From contig CM044958.1 of NCBI GenBank assembly GCA_024516035.1, positions 24,153,035 to 24,217,034 on the forward strand: a DNA stretch of 64,000 nt. Reading direction: 5' to 3'. The position numbers and the translations under genes are program-made. This document shows positions 1 to 11,455 of this stretch, piece by piece (the stretch's first letter is position 1; every line of letters begins with the position of its first letter). The notes beneath the pieces were generated by a model. That model was not told the origin of the DNA. It made no database searches and was given only the letters and a program-made list of their open reading frames with translations. Source of the DNA: Bactericera cockerelli (lineage: Eukaryota > Arthropoda > Insecta > Hemiptera > Triozidae).

Positions 1-518
1 GTTACCCTTTTCTTATCACATCACTAATTTTGCAAAAGTTTAATTTCATATGTTGAACTCTTATTTATGTTCTTTTGTTGGTGAACATGTTGAACATATT
101 TAAATTACATTGTAATATAAATTAATAATTTGACTAACTGTTGTTTTTCAAGTTTTTCATTGATGATTGATTAATCTCGAATAAATAAAATTATTGTAAA
201 GTTGTTTTGTTTGTTTGCATTTTATTTTAATTGACTAATTATTATGAAAAGAGAATTAATTAAAATCTTTAATTCGAATTTTCGTTAAAACAAAAACAAA
301 TAAACTCTTTCATTTCTTTTTATGTACAAAATCTGTATAGCATTATAATATTAATGTAAGTAGTTATTTGGTTTATACGTTCTGCGTGGTTCAGAAAAAA
401 AATACTAAAAAAAGACATAATAAGTTCAATTGTTCCTAGACAAGTGAAATGGTTGACTTTAAATCAACTTGATTGGTGATTTTCGAAACGGTTGAAGTAA
501 TCTCGAACATGGTGCGTC
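1..518. other. AT-rich intergenic DNA
   Basis: I see no coding frame, RNA gene or recognisable repeat here; it is AT-rich spacer up to the target duplication of the hAT remnant. Confidence 0.6.
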
Positions 519-526
519 ATCTAGCT

Positions 527-981
527 CAGCGGTCGGCAACCTTTTGAACTCCGCAGACCCCTAGCTTATCTCGAAATTTTTTAGGGGACCCCCACATTTT
601 TTAGGGGGGAGGGAGGGGGGGGGGTATGAAAAAAAAGTAGGTAGATATGTAAATGGTTATTAAGATTCTTAATGGATTTGGTTCTTTATTGAAACAAGAA
701 AACGAAAATAAAACATTACCCAAATTAGTAACGGTAAAAACCACTCCCTGGTTAATGAGAAGGCTGCTCTTGTTCCCGTCCGACCAGTTCTTTGATACGT
801 GGGGCCAAACTTGATACACCGACTCGGAGAGCATTTTCCAAGTCAAGTCTCCTCCTGTACTTTGATTTAATGGCTGTTACAGCAGAAACAGTTTTTTCAC
901 ACAGGTATCTTTTTTTAATCCTGAAATGGCTTCGCGGACCCCCAATTTAGCTCTCGCGGACCCCCAGGTTGCCGACCGCTG
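527..981 (-). mobile_element. hAT transposon remnant, 455 bp
   Basis: The ends are inverted repeats beginning CAGCGGTCGGCAACC, flanked on both sides by the same 8-bp duplication atctagct (519-526 and 982-989), the hallmark of hAT insertion. On the minus strand, about 925-755, there is a degraded reading frame matching in style the C-terminal end of ZBED-type hAT transposases (a CEKT..AV..IK.KYR.RL.LENALR pattern). Most of the transposase is deleted, so this is an internally deleted, non-autonomous copy. The G-run near 606-624 lies inside it. Confidence 0.85.
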
Positions 982-989
982 ATCTAGCT

Positions 990-1500
990 AACATCTGATA
1001 AATTATGCTATCTCAAATTTGAAAAGTACCCAACTTTTTTTTCCAAGGCCCTTCCAAAATTCAAAGTTGAAATTGTTAATGAAATACATTAGGTGGTAAT
1101 GTTTCTCTGAATTGAAAGTATCGAAACATACTCTTGGGACTTGGTTAGAAATCGCAATCACGTCTTGTATGGAAGATATTCATTGCATATTTTCTGGTTG
1201 GTCAATACTCATTTTCTTTACATTATGGGTATAATTTTGTTCCTACTGAAGACTGCCCTTCGAAATTATTTTGACTGGAACAATATCTATTCTGTACAAT
1301 GTTTCTTTAAAACATGGTAGGAACTTAAGTAGGTATAAATAATGTTGAACGCTTCCGAGCAGTAACAGTAATATTTATTGGCTCTGAAGTAACACAAAAT
1401 AGCCATGGTCTTGGCCCGTGAAACTCTTGGAAATCATGCAAGGAAAATACTCAAGAGACAATGTTTTGTTCGTACAAACAACCGTTAGTCTTCTGACACT
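990..1500. other. Spacer and probable astakine 3' UTR
   Basis: There is no reading frame. On the minus strand a polyadenylation signal AATAAA lies at 1379-1374, about 125 bp past the astakine stop, so 1360-1503 is probably its 3' untranslated region. Confidence 0.45.
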
Positions 1501-1503
1501 TCT

Positions 1504-1759
1504 TCAGTCCTCCTCCCACAAGGTTTCTCCTTCGTCCACTAGATTGCTGATTGTGAAGAGGGGCACTTCACAGGTGCCGGTCAGTCTACTGCACTCCAGG
1601 CCAAAGCTGCAGGGACACATGTCCCGCCAGACATTCACGAAGCTGACTGAGTCACACTCAGGTAGTGCAGGGTGGTGTTGAAGGGCGCATTAGAGGGGCG
1701 ACAGGGCTCCCCCTCCCCTGTGTGCTGGGAGCAGCTGGGGAGGGCGAAACGTTGCTGAC
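1504..1759 (-). CDS. Astakine terminal coding exon (frameshifted)
   Basis: It starts with GT CAG CAA after TTCACAG, giving QQRFALPSC, and carries the remaining six conserved cysteines. Read without correction, it stops at TGA 1637-1635. With one base added near 1661 it reads through to TGA at 1506-1504. A polyadenylation signal follows at 1379-1374. Confidence 0.82.
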
Positions 1760-4700
1760 CTGTGAAGGGCAATATAAGAGTCAATGAGGTTGTTGAGGAC
1801 AAGACTTGTGGGGACAGTTTGTCGTTTGCCTTTGTCGTCTTGATACACTCTTTGCACAATGTACCTACACATAAAATATGTTACATACGTATCTTCTAAT
1901 TTTAATATTGATGTATTTACTCAATCAATCTGTGTTATTTCACAATTTTAGAACATCTACCTAACTGTATGTGTGTTTTCCATCAATCAAACTACTTTAA
2001 CATCACTCACGTCACTGCGTGGAATTCGATTCACATTTATTTTATCACAGTTCCTGACATAAAAAGTTGATTCAAATCATCACAATACATCACTTTGCAC
2101 AACTTTGGGAAGACCCGATGACATGAAGAGCAAGGTCAGTGAATACACAGTTACATACTCATTGTGAGTCACCCTACAGTGAGGTCAGTCACTTAGTCAG
2201 GCAGGATATTTTGTTGGAAAAGCGGGGGTAAAACATTCTTATACAACAGCTACTTTAAATAGACAAAATAAAACGGATAGTGTAAATACCTATCTTGCTT
2301 TCTTCGCTGTATTTCTCATAGTTTTTCTATACAATCTTGGATGTAGGTACCTAGTTGCTGAGTTTTGCATCTGTAATTCTGTACAAGTGTACACGGAGTT
2401 CGTTGCAAGTATTTCAGGTTTATTAATAGAGCTAACGTCAATGGCACGTTGAATACATCAGTTCTCGTTCTCTGATATTAAGCAACGCCCAGGAATCTAC
2501 GATGGGTGACCATTCTGACCATTCAAATTCGAACCCTCGTGATGCTGGCTATTACCGGACCCACTCAGCCCATATGAGGTTAATTTGAGAAGTTGGTTTG
2601 TAAGTCTTCAGCAAATGGAGAGTAAAACCCCCGTCGGTAAAATGGAATAGTAAATGGAAGGTAAAATGTAAATGGAATAGTATGAAGCTCTGGATGAAGA
2701 ACTAAATGCATGCTCATGCGATTAGACCTTGATTTTCATTAGATGATAATTGAAAATCTTTGCGTGTTTCGTATCCGAGATTTAACAATTCTTTACTCAA
2801 TATAAATGTTTGCACATCTACATAAGTAGGAATAGCATGGAACATTAATGTTATGCAATAAGAAAACCTATACAACACGATGGAATACACGGGCTTCAGA
2901 TATAATGCCAAATAATATTTACGATCACAGAATAAAGGAAAATGTATTTTCCTAAGATCACGCAGTGGTGGTGCTAAGATTCGAAGATTTCCCAGTGCCA
3001 GGTCCTGCGAACACTCATAAATCAAGCCCAAGTTTTTTTTACACCCGACGCGCGACGGTACATCTCACATCATAATAATTATATATTATCTAAGTTTCAC
3101 TTTATACATACAACAGACATCTCAGTCGTAATTAGGTCCAACAGACCCAGCATTCTTTTTTTCGTAAAAATCAAGGAACTTGAAACTTCTCTATTTTTGT
3201 TTATTATCCTCAATATCTCACATAATGTAAGGGATAAAGATAAGTATCTGGAATTTATTTACCTATTATTACTCACTACACACAATATTTTACATTTTTT
3301 CCATAAATCTATATTAAGATTTCACTATAAGTTATTGTGTGCCAGTCTTTCCAATGCTTGCTGCGGTAATGCACTTGCATTTCCTCACACTTTTCTCAAT
3401 AAACCGGTTACCAATCAGGTCAATGAATTTTTCATTTTCTGCAGGAAGAACCCATTGTTTCCACTGCCCATTAGACATAAATATAACCATCTTTTTTTAG
3501 GTTTAGTATTTTGTAAGTTTCCGCAAGCAAGCTGCTTCCTGTGGATGATGTCTTTACAGTTATATTTATGAGTCAGCAAGAGTATCCCATAATTCACGTC
3601 TCAAATCAGGTTGTAAAATCTTTACATCCAGCAATCAGGGTAATACCATTAGGACTTACTCTCGTAGGTTCTAAAGTTTCCAATATTCTTGCTGCGTCGA
3701 GTGGTCAATAACAATTTCATTTTCTTTCTAAAGTTGGTTGTAAATATAAAGATACTAAAGGCTCTATAGAAATAATGTTGTTCAAAGGCAAGGCATTATT
3801 TTCAAATTTCACCTGGTTCTACGACACTGATGGTAATTATTCAAGTAGGATGAGCAAGTATATATTATGTATCATAACATAACATGGTTACTATTCAGCC
3901 TGTTTTCAAACAGGAGAGCCTATCAAGCGAATTGTTCAATCCTAATGAGATGGATAGGGAAAACCATTTTCACTGAAATCATGTTACGGTTGCGAGAATC
4001 AGCAGACATATAGCAACAGCAGAAACAGCAACAGCAGACATAGTAACAGTAGACATAGCAATATACAAATTAATGATAAGTAATACCAAAATCAGCAGTA
4101 GCAGGACCAACTACAACCACAACATAGTACCTACATTGATGCATGATTGTTATGCCACAAAACAACAGCAATAACTTTAGTACCTATATACAGTGCCGGA
4201 TTAAGGCTGCGCGGGGCCCTTGGCATTTTCAAGGCGCGGGGCCCCAAAATTGTACTGAGTTTCTTTCTAAAATACTATTTTTAGAACCTTGAAACTGAAG
4301 CCAAGTGTTTTGGGCACTAATCCATAATAGTATCCAAAACGACGTTTTCGAAATGCATTTCGAAAATGCCCAAAGACTTTTTTTCTTTTAATGGTACATA
4401 CTAGAATTGCACGTCTTGAAAAACAATCCAAAACATCATGATAAGTAAATTTGACGGCGCCGCAGGCGAAATTTTTGCAAAGTTATGGGGTAAAGTACTC
4501 GGAAAATAGATACAAAAAAATAACTTGAAAAAAACATTAAAAGCGTCGCAGGCGACTATAATGAAGATCATTTTTTAAGATGTCGATAAAGCCGATCACT
4601 GAGCACTCAGAAGACACTTTATGGGTTTGATGGCAGAGATTACCGAAGGCGATAATCACGTCCGTCAATATTGTTCTTTTCAATTACGAGTCTTTCTTTT

Positions 4701-7700
4701 TACTCTGTCTTATCCCGCTCAAGCAGGGTTGACGTTGTTCAACCTCATGGTTGAGGTTGATTGGTTTTGGCACATTTTTTACGGCTGGATGCCCTTCCTA
4801 ACGCCAACGATTCTATTTGATTTAACGTCCTGGATTAGGACGGGGGTTTTACCCTCCATTCGCTGGGAATCGTACCAGCTACCCACATTAACCTCACCCA
4901 GCCTGGGTAGGGCCGGAAATGGCAGCCTCACGTGTTTGGATGGAACAGAATTTTCTTCGAAAAGTCTGCCCCAGCCGGGAGTTGAACTCGGGAACTCTGG
5001 ACTACGGGCAGTAGTCACAACCATTACGCCACGGAGGCTACCCTTTTCAAATACGAGTAATTATATAATATTTATAAATTAGATAAAGAGCCGCAGGCAA
5101 TAGGCATAGAGATCTACCTATTTTTATATACGTTGTCGATTTTAAGGGGGGCCCCGTGGTTTTCCTTTTAATATTTTGCTCAACTGGCTATGATTTTATT
5201 AAATATTAAAATCCAGAAAAACCGACTTGAAGGCCATTCAAAAACACTTATAATTTGTGTTAGCTGCCCGAAACGCGGGGTCCCCAAAACTGCGGGAAAC
5301 TTGGCATCTACCAAATCCGCAATAAGAGTAAGTAATCCGCCAGTGTCTATGTGGTTGATTCGAGAAGTAGATAGTAATAGGGGGCCCCGCGCTTCTCTTT
5401 CAATTTATGTAGATACTTTGCTGTGAGTGTGTGTTTTTACCTTTTTATTTCTTCTTCTTACTCATTATACAAAAATACCTAGTGCAAGCTTTTTAAAAAT
5501 CTCATAATATCTAGTGTAAGCTTCTCAAGCGCGGGGCCCCCTAAAGCGCGGGGCCCTTGGCATCTGCCAAATCCGCCATATGGGTAATCCGGCACTGCCT
5601 ATATACTAGTAAAGCGGTCTAGTAGTAATAGATATAATAATAAGGAATAAGGCATCCAGGATAACAATATGAACTAATGAAATAAGTAGGAAATAGAAAA
5701 TTCTCTTGAGAAGCTACCTACTAGATGAGCTGAACACAGAAGTAACAGAGAATAACAATATGATTCCAATTTTCTACATAAATTGCCTGCACAATCTACA
5801 CACTGATCAGTGCCGGATTACCCATATGGCGGATTTGGCAGATGCCAAGGGCCCCGCGCTTTAGGGGGCCCCGCGCTTGAGCAGCTTACACTAGATATTA
5901 TGAGATATTTAAAAAGCTTGCACTAGGTATTTTTGGATAATGAGTAAGAAGAGAAATAAAAGGGGAAAAAACACACACTCACTGCAAAGTACTTAAATTG
6001 AAAGAAAAGCGCGAGGTCCCCTATTACTATGTACTCCTCGAATCAACCACATGGACACTAGCGGATTTCGGGCAGCTTACCCAAATTATAAGTGTTTTTT
6101 TTTTTAAGTGGGGTTTAACGTCGCTTTCAACTGCCATGGTCATATCACGACGGGGGTTTTACCCTCCATTCGCAGGAAACTCACAAACCTGCTACTCACA
6201 TTGACCTCACCCAGCCTGAGTGGGGCCGGGAAAAGCCAGCGTCACGAGAATTAGAATTTGAATGGTCACCCATCCAAGTCTTAACCTCGCTGGATGTCGC
6301 TTAACTTCGGTGTTCTGAAGGGAACCGGTGTATTCAACATGCCAGCGACGCTGGTAAGTGTTTTTGAATAGGGCATCAAGTCGGTTTTTCTGGATTTCAA
6401 TATTAAATAAAATCATAGCCAGTTGAGCAAAATATTAAAAGAAAACCACGGGCCCCCCTTAAAATCGACCACGTATATGAAAATAGGTAGATCTCTATAC
6501 CTATTGCCTGCGGTTCTTTATATAATATTTATATAAATATTATATAATTACTCGTATTTGAAAAGAATAATATTACCAATGATCTTCATTATAGTCGCCT
6601 GCGACGATTTTAATGTTTTTTTCAAGATATTTTTTTGTATCTATTTTCCGAGTACTTTACCCCATAACTTTGCAAAAATTTCGCCTGCGGCGCCGTCAAA
6701 TTTACTTATCATGATGTTTTGGATTGTTTTTCAAGACGTGCAATTCTACCATTAAAAGAAAAAAAGTCTTTGGGCATTTTCGAAATGCATTTCAAAAACG
6801 TCGTTTTGGATACTATTATGGATTAGTGCCCAAAACACTTGGCTTCGGTTTCAAGGTACTAAAAATATTATTTTAGAAAAAACTTAGTACAACTTTGGGG
6901 CCCCGCGCCTTGAAAATGCCAAGGGCCCCGCGCAGCCTTAATCCGGCACTGACACTGATATATTTTCATAGTAATATGATGTACAGGTAATTATACTCAA
7001 TATCTTATGAAGATATTTCTCAGACGTGTTGTCATCATAGATAGGACTGGACGAATTTTTAGTATGATGAAAAATTCATAAAACTCCTGGACGGGAATCA
7101 GGAAATGAAAATGAAATTGTTCCTGACCACACACGCGGCAAGAATTGGGGGCAATAGTCCAAAATATTGGAAACATGGCCGCCATGAAACCGCAGCCGCA
7201 ACTATAATGAGACCTGTGCTCTGTATATGAAATTCTGGGCGGGGAGCGATACATAAATTATGAATTACAAGAATATGGACAGTAAAAATGATTAATTCAA
7301 TCCATAGAAAAAACGAATACCGATTGAAGCTCTTTTTCAGACACAAATTGTTCACCACACAGCTAACTACACGCTTACCTAGCGCACTACCTGGACAGTA
7401 TCAGTTTTCAATTATTTCACATCCAAGGTAAACATTCTTTAACAAGATAATATCTGCATAAGTCATTTTGTCATTTTGGGAAACACAAACTATTTATTAA
7501 TTTAAATTTTAGTGACGTGTTTTTTTTTTTCTTCAATATTTTAGATTCAAGGATTCGGTAGCCGTAAGATTCATCATGATGAGTTTGCAAGGTCCACCAA
7601 GGTTAGGTGTTCTGGGGATTTGACCAAATGTCCCACGCGCTTATAGGACAAACAGTCAGAATAATAATAATGATTCCTACTAAGTACTGGTTATTGGATG

Positions 7701-9350
7701 AATAGTGGATGTATTGTATGAATGGAGTATGAATGAATCACAACGGATGAGATGGCGGGGGTGTAAGGGGATATATGAATGAGTGGTTAGGATGTCCAAC
7801 ACGCATGGTCTGCTATTGTATACCCTGCTCATTGAACCGAGTATAACTATCTATTTTCGTAATGCCATTAATGAGTAAGGTTAAAGAAGAAACACTCTTA
7901 TGGCCTAGGTGCAGGAGTTAACGAACTGCTGTCTTCCATTCTCTAGACCGCGGGTTTATTTCCCGCTCGGAGTAACTAAATATTACTCAATATTTCTTCT
8001 AGGATAGACTGGCTTTCTCTTTATCCTTCTCTCTCCTTATTTCGGGATATTATAATATCGTCAGTTTCTAAATTGAAAAGTTTCTATATTATTCCACTTG
8101 AAATATCTGAAAGAGTTAGGTACCTACCTACAAGTCAAGTACAACGAGATCTGCTATCATGTCCTTTACAAAGAATACAAAGATATCTATCATCATGTGT
8201 GGGCATTTAATTCTACACTAATATATAATATATACATAGGTATACATATTAATATACATGAGTCAGCTTTTCACGAAGCCTTGAAATGGGTACATACCAA
8301 CATATGGCCGTGCCATAACATTGATTAATGTAAAACATTGTTATTATTGGATGGATTAAATTCTATCGGACAAGTCAATCCGCGTTAATCCCTTGCTAAT
8401 AGACTTTGAGTTTCTGGTTCAAGGGCGTTTTGCAAATTTGGTTTTCAATGGATGATATTTATCGATCATAAATCATGATGGGTTAGGGTCAACATGAGAG
8501 GAATTGGGAACTTGGTTTAGATCGAGGGATTTTCGGATTTAATGTTTGATTAAGAAAAGTAAAACTGCTGATGAGTGCGCTGAGATCATATTGTAACTTA
8601 TCTCAAAGGGAATACACAAAAACAGCTGATATTATGCTATCTTCTGTTCTGAAACCTTCCGGGAATAAAATTTACACCTTGAAATTCAGAGATAAGAGCT
8701 CTACTTGTAATGCTTTGAAAACTTCTCTTATATGCAGAGTATCTTCATAGAACGAGTGTATTTGTTTTAAGGGAAGATCCAGCATCTCAATTGCTGCCAA
8801 CGCTACCATAAGTACCTAGATATATTATTTGAAAGCCTAACATACATTTGGTTTTGTTAAAAAAAAAAAAAAAAACTGAATACCAAACACATCCCTGTTT
8901 TTCTCACAAGTTCAGAAGTTGGTCCTCTTCACTGTCTATAACTTAGAGTACCTAGACGTAAAGCAAAGGAAAATCTAGTAGTTCGTTTTTTTCTGCTATA
9001 ATGTGTATTATCATCATAGGGTGGCGTCATCGTGAACGATGGTAGCCAGACAGTAGAGGATGATTCCGCACTTCTACCACTGTCTTTACAAGGAGGCTAA
9101 TAATAATTGACAAGGGCCCCCAGAACCAAGCCAATGCTGGTCTACTCCCTGTTTATAGTCCCCCAGCCAGACTGCTATGTGTATAGTAAGTTATAAATAA
9201 ATAAGGGGCAGGACACTTACTAATTACACAGCAGGAGGTCACGCTGGCACAGTCGCTATCAGTTTGGCAGTCGATGAAGTGAGGCCTGGCCCTTGCCTGA
9301 GTCAGGGCCACAGCCAGGGCCAGAGATAGCAGGGCAACTTTCAGATCCAT
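1504..9350 (-). CDS. Astakine (prokineticin-domain cytokine), two coding exons, one apparent frameshift
   Basis: Astakines are secreted arthropod cytokines with the ten-cysteine prokineticin fold; in crustaceans they drive blood-cell proliferation and release. Coding exons are 9350-9221 and 1759-1504, joined in phase 1 (donor GTAAGT at 9220, acceptor TTCACAG at 1760). Residues 1 to about 20 form a signal peptide (MDLKVALLSLALAVALTQA). The mature part shows the ordered cysteines DC, DC, SCC, LPSC, GEPCRPS, MCPC, GLEC and GTC, as in the family, plus the typical NTTL.Y segment. The frame breaks near 1661-1662 after NTTLHY: the downstream part (VNVWRDMCPCSFGLEC to the stop at 1504) is open only if one base is restored, where family members have Pro. 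That is either an assembly error or an inactivating mutation. The length of about 130 aa fits astakines. The intron is 7461 bp and holds two hAT-type elements. I recognise the family with good confidence; activity is unknown. Confidence 0.85.
1860..2437. other. Astakine intron, no recognised element
   Basis: AT-rich intronic DNA without a credible reading frame or a repeat I can name. Confidence 0.5.
2438..2645 (+). repeat. 5S-rRNA-headed SINE (family B), degraded
   Basis: The head resembles 5S rRNA in order: GTTGAATACATCAGTTCTCG, then ATTAAGCAACGCCC, then GATGGGTGACC. A body with AAATGGAGAGTAAAACCCCC follows, shared with the copies at 6103 and 33129. It lies in the astakine intron on the opposite strand to the gene. 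Confidence 0.75.
2646..4182. other. Astakine intron, no recognised element
   Basis: AT-rich. Short open frames here have no family features. Around 3990-4080 there is an imperfect run of agcaacagcagaca-type units. Confidence 0.45.
4191..5597. mobile_element. hAT-type non-autonomous element, copy 1
   Basis: It starts CAGTGCCGGATTAAGG and ends TAATCCGGCACTG, flanked by the 8-bp duplication cctatata (4183-4190 and 5598-5605). The interior has GGGGCCCC-rich ends and shows no transposase. A tRNA-headed SINE is inserted at 4691-5041. It is a near-inverted copy of the element at 5808-6951. Confidence 0.88.
4691..5041 (-). repeat. tRNA-headed SINE (family C)
   Basis: Read on the minus strand, the head from about 5041 has an A box (TGGCGTAATGG) and a B box (GAGTTCAACTCCC). 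Next come the shared body (GGTGAGGTTAATGTGGGTAGC, GAATGGAGGGTAAAACCCCC) and a tail with GTTAGGAAGGGCATCCAGCC. The flanks carry a duplicated cttttcaa(a)tacgag. The matching place in the inverted hAT copy (about 6551-6567) is uninterrupted. Confidence 0.85.
5808..6951. mobile_element. hAT-type non-autonomous element, copy 2 (inverted)
   Basis: It has the same termini as copy 1 but opposite orientation, and its own 8-bp duplication acactgat (5800-5807 and 6952-6959). Copies 1 and 2 are therefore independent insertions and not one foldback. It carries a 5S-headed SINE at about 6103-6352. Confidence 0.88.
6103..6356 (-). repeat. 5S-rRNA-headed SINE (family B)
   Basis: On the minus strand it opens with a 5S-like head: GTTGAATACACCGGTTCCC, then CCGAAGTTAAGCGACATCC, then GGATGGGTGACC. 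The shared body and an A-rich tail follow. The flanks taagtgttttt at both ends are a target duplication. The inverted copy 1 is uninterrupted at the same site (about 5244). Confidence 0.87.
6960..9000. other. Astakine intron, mostly unrecognised
   Basis: No credible coding exon. Around 7896-7970 there is a weak tRNA-like stretch (tggcctaggtgcaggag, then gcgggtttatttcccgc) that may be an old SINE head. The rest is AT-rich. Confidence 0.4.
9013..9172. repeat. Interspersed repeat, copy 1 of 2
   Basis: About 160 bp running from tcatcatagggtggcgtcat to gtcccccagccagactg recurs with few changes at 52303-52463. It contains no reading frame or clear Pol III boxes, so I cannot assign a class. Confidence 0.7.
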
Positions 9351-9375
9351 CCTTCTGCTTGACGTGACCGGGGAG
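9221..9375 (-). CDS. Astakine exon with start codon and signal peptide
   Basis: The acceptor TTTGCCAG (ending at 9376) precedes 25 nt of 5' UTR and the ATG at 9350-9348, so at least one further 5' UTR exon must lie upstream, beyond 9375. The exon encodes the signal peptide and the first four cysteines and ends in phase 1 before GTAAGTGT. An ATG 54 nt upstream (9404) is in frame but lies in the polypyrimidine/intron side, so I chose 9350. Confidence 0.85.
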
Positions 9376-9479
9376 CTGGCAAAGAGGAAACAAAATATTA
9401 ACAAACCTTATTGAAAGAACAAAACTTTGGTCAAGACTGTCAAGAGGACACATTCAATAGACGTCGTTGGCAATTAAGA

Positions 9480-9545
9480 TCAATGAGGCCCGACCCCCAA
9501 AAAAATGAGATGGGATACGGTGAAGAAGAAGAAGATTAGAAAAAA
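9480..9545 (+). repeat. Possible LINE 3' end scrap
   Basis: The frame aatgaggcccgacccccaaa...atgagatgggatacggtgaagaagaagaag resembles the C-terminal end and simple tail of RTE-like LINEs. It is too short to be sure. Confidence 0.3.
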
Positions 9546-10735
9546 GCCAATGAAAAAAAAAAAGAATTAACCCCAATAATTGCATGTTTGCTACATTTGC
9601 TACATGATTTTGGAGGAATTTCAACTTTTCTTTGTAAGGTATTGAATTTTAACTTATAATGGACAAATTTACACTGATTTAAAATTGGCTAATGGTTCGT
9701 TAGTGCATGATAAAATTTATTGAATTTTCATATTATTAGTGTTTGTCTCAATCATGGTATCGCAAATTACTGAAACTATAGCTTTACTAAACTTCTGCTT
9801 AACTTGGGATTTGAACCAACCACGATGAAGCTACTGAGGTCGGTCGATGAAATTTATCTATTAGCAAATATGCAACTATAGGGGTAAGGAATTTTAATTA
9901 TTCTAATTGCGTTTAAAACTTTAAAAAATATTTTTAGTGACAGATAAGAAAAGTCTAGAGAGAATCCTTTGTCTTCTTTTCCTCATTTTCTGCTCAAGCT
10001 AGAGGGCAACCAGTGGTATTGTGTCGTCATCCAGCTGTTTAGAATGGCAATTGACCCAAAAAACTTTGAATCAAAAAGAAAGTTCAATATTTTCTACCAG
10101 CCTGCAGGTTTAGAGTTCTATCAGAAAGGTTCCAGATTAAAAAGAGGGCGTCACTTACCAGCCAACAATACAAAGATATAGTAAGAAAAAACTAGAAATA
10201 AAATAGTACTATAAGTATAAGTAGTGCTTTATTTAGACTGTCAGCGCAAGACAGGTAGTCCCATTATGCCAACAGTTTAGTCCCATTATGCCAACAGTTT
10301 ACTATAAATTGAAACCATTAAAAATTAAAAGAAAATAAAAATGTTCTTACCTTTGAAGTTAGTTGTTTAAACTCTTTTATATATTAAAAAATAGAAGCGC
10401 AAAATACTTATACTCTCACGTCTAAACAACAGATTTTATTGGTTTTACACTCCGAATTTAGGCAGGCCTCTTTATCGTGATATGCTATTATATCATTCAG
10501 CTCTATCAAACTGATCAAATTTAAATGCTGTTGGAGCACAATTATTATTTTATGTATAGTACATTGAGGTTTCCAGATAAATCTGGAAACATGGTTAATT
10601 ATTGTGTTGAATTTAACTGTCTAAATTGGATAACATGAAGACAGTGTGTATAACACAATAATTTATTAGTGAGTAGCCGTTACTCCGTACTTTGCAATGG
10701 GACTCCAAAATCAAACAAAGTAATAATAATAATAA
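9546..10735. other. Spacer with no recognised gene
   Basis: AT-rich. A short direct repeat of tcccattatgccaacagttta lies at 10259-10302, similar in style to the SINE tail near 46720. A (TAA)n run lies at 10722-10741. Confidence 0.4.
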
Positions 10736-10744
10736 TAATAATGT

Positions 10745-11022
10745 TTTTTCTTTGTGTTATTATGACACAATTTTAGTGGGTAGCGCAGAATCATAGGACT
10801 TTATCACTTTAATTTAAAATATCTTGTATTATTTTTTGCCTATGATTCTGCCACTGGTCTCTGTTTCACATCAAAGCAGCTACTCATTTTTCCTCATGAG
10901 GTATGAGTGGACCCTGAACATCCAAGTACAGAGCAGAAAAAATCCTACCCCGCTGGGAATCGAACCCAGGTCACCATGCGTGTAATGCCTAGCGCGCTAA
11001 GTCACTCGGCCACAGTGACTAC
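10745..11022 (-). repeat. tRNA-headed SINE (family A)
   Basis: On the minus strand, from 11022, the head is GTCACTGTGGCCGAGTG (A box) then CTGGGTTCGATTCCCAGCG (B box), like a Ser/Leu tRNA. A conserved body (CTCTGTACTTGGATGTTC, AGGAAAAATGAGTAGCTGC) follows and ends near acacaattttagtgggtagcgcag. Further copies lie at about 14943, 18910, 31838, 33655, 45544 and 63331. Confidence 0.85.
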
Positions 11023-11275
11023 TTAAATGTAGTGCCTTGTAGAACTCCTTGTGATTTCTTCATGAAGCTTGATTCAATTCTTTTTTTTTAATTTTACCAT
11101 AAGGATTATTTACTACGCTAAGCCATCACAAAACACACAAAACTATTTAAGGTTATCGAGATTAATTTCAAAGTCAAATAGAATTGCCCAAAGAATTGCC
11201 TTGAGGAAGACTATAACTCGAGGACGGTTGGGAATTTTGGACTTTTGACACCTGAGGTCATTTCTAAAAACAATT

Positions 11276-11455
11276 CGGACCTCCGTGGCTCCGTGTTTAA
11301 GAGCATTTGATGCTAACTCGGACGTTGCGCGTTCAAATGCGGAAAATTATTACCCGGTTTTTCCGTTTCCGGAATGGCATCTAAAGGTATATAAAGTGCC
11401 CTGAAGTAATGCGAAAGCGGTTCCGGGTGTGCACCTATAAAATAATAATAATAAA
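11276..11455 (+). repeat. tRNA-headed SINE (family F)
   Basis: The head ccgtggctccgtgtttaagagc and gcgcgttcaaatgcgg give A-box and B-box-like sequences. The tail runs through tttttccgtttccggaatgg and gccctgaagtaatgcgaaagcggttccggg to a (ATA)n end. A second copy lies on the minus strand at 17800-17985. Confidence 0.7.

Noticed and set aside
6220..6356. A true 5S rRNA gene
   Set aside because: The 5S-like part is incomplete and continues in a SINE body with poly-A tail and target duplication.
4191..6951. A single 2.8-kb foldback element
   Set aside because: Each half has complete ends and its own, different 8-bp duplication, so these are two insertions.
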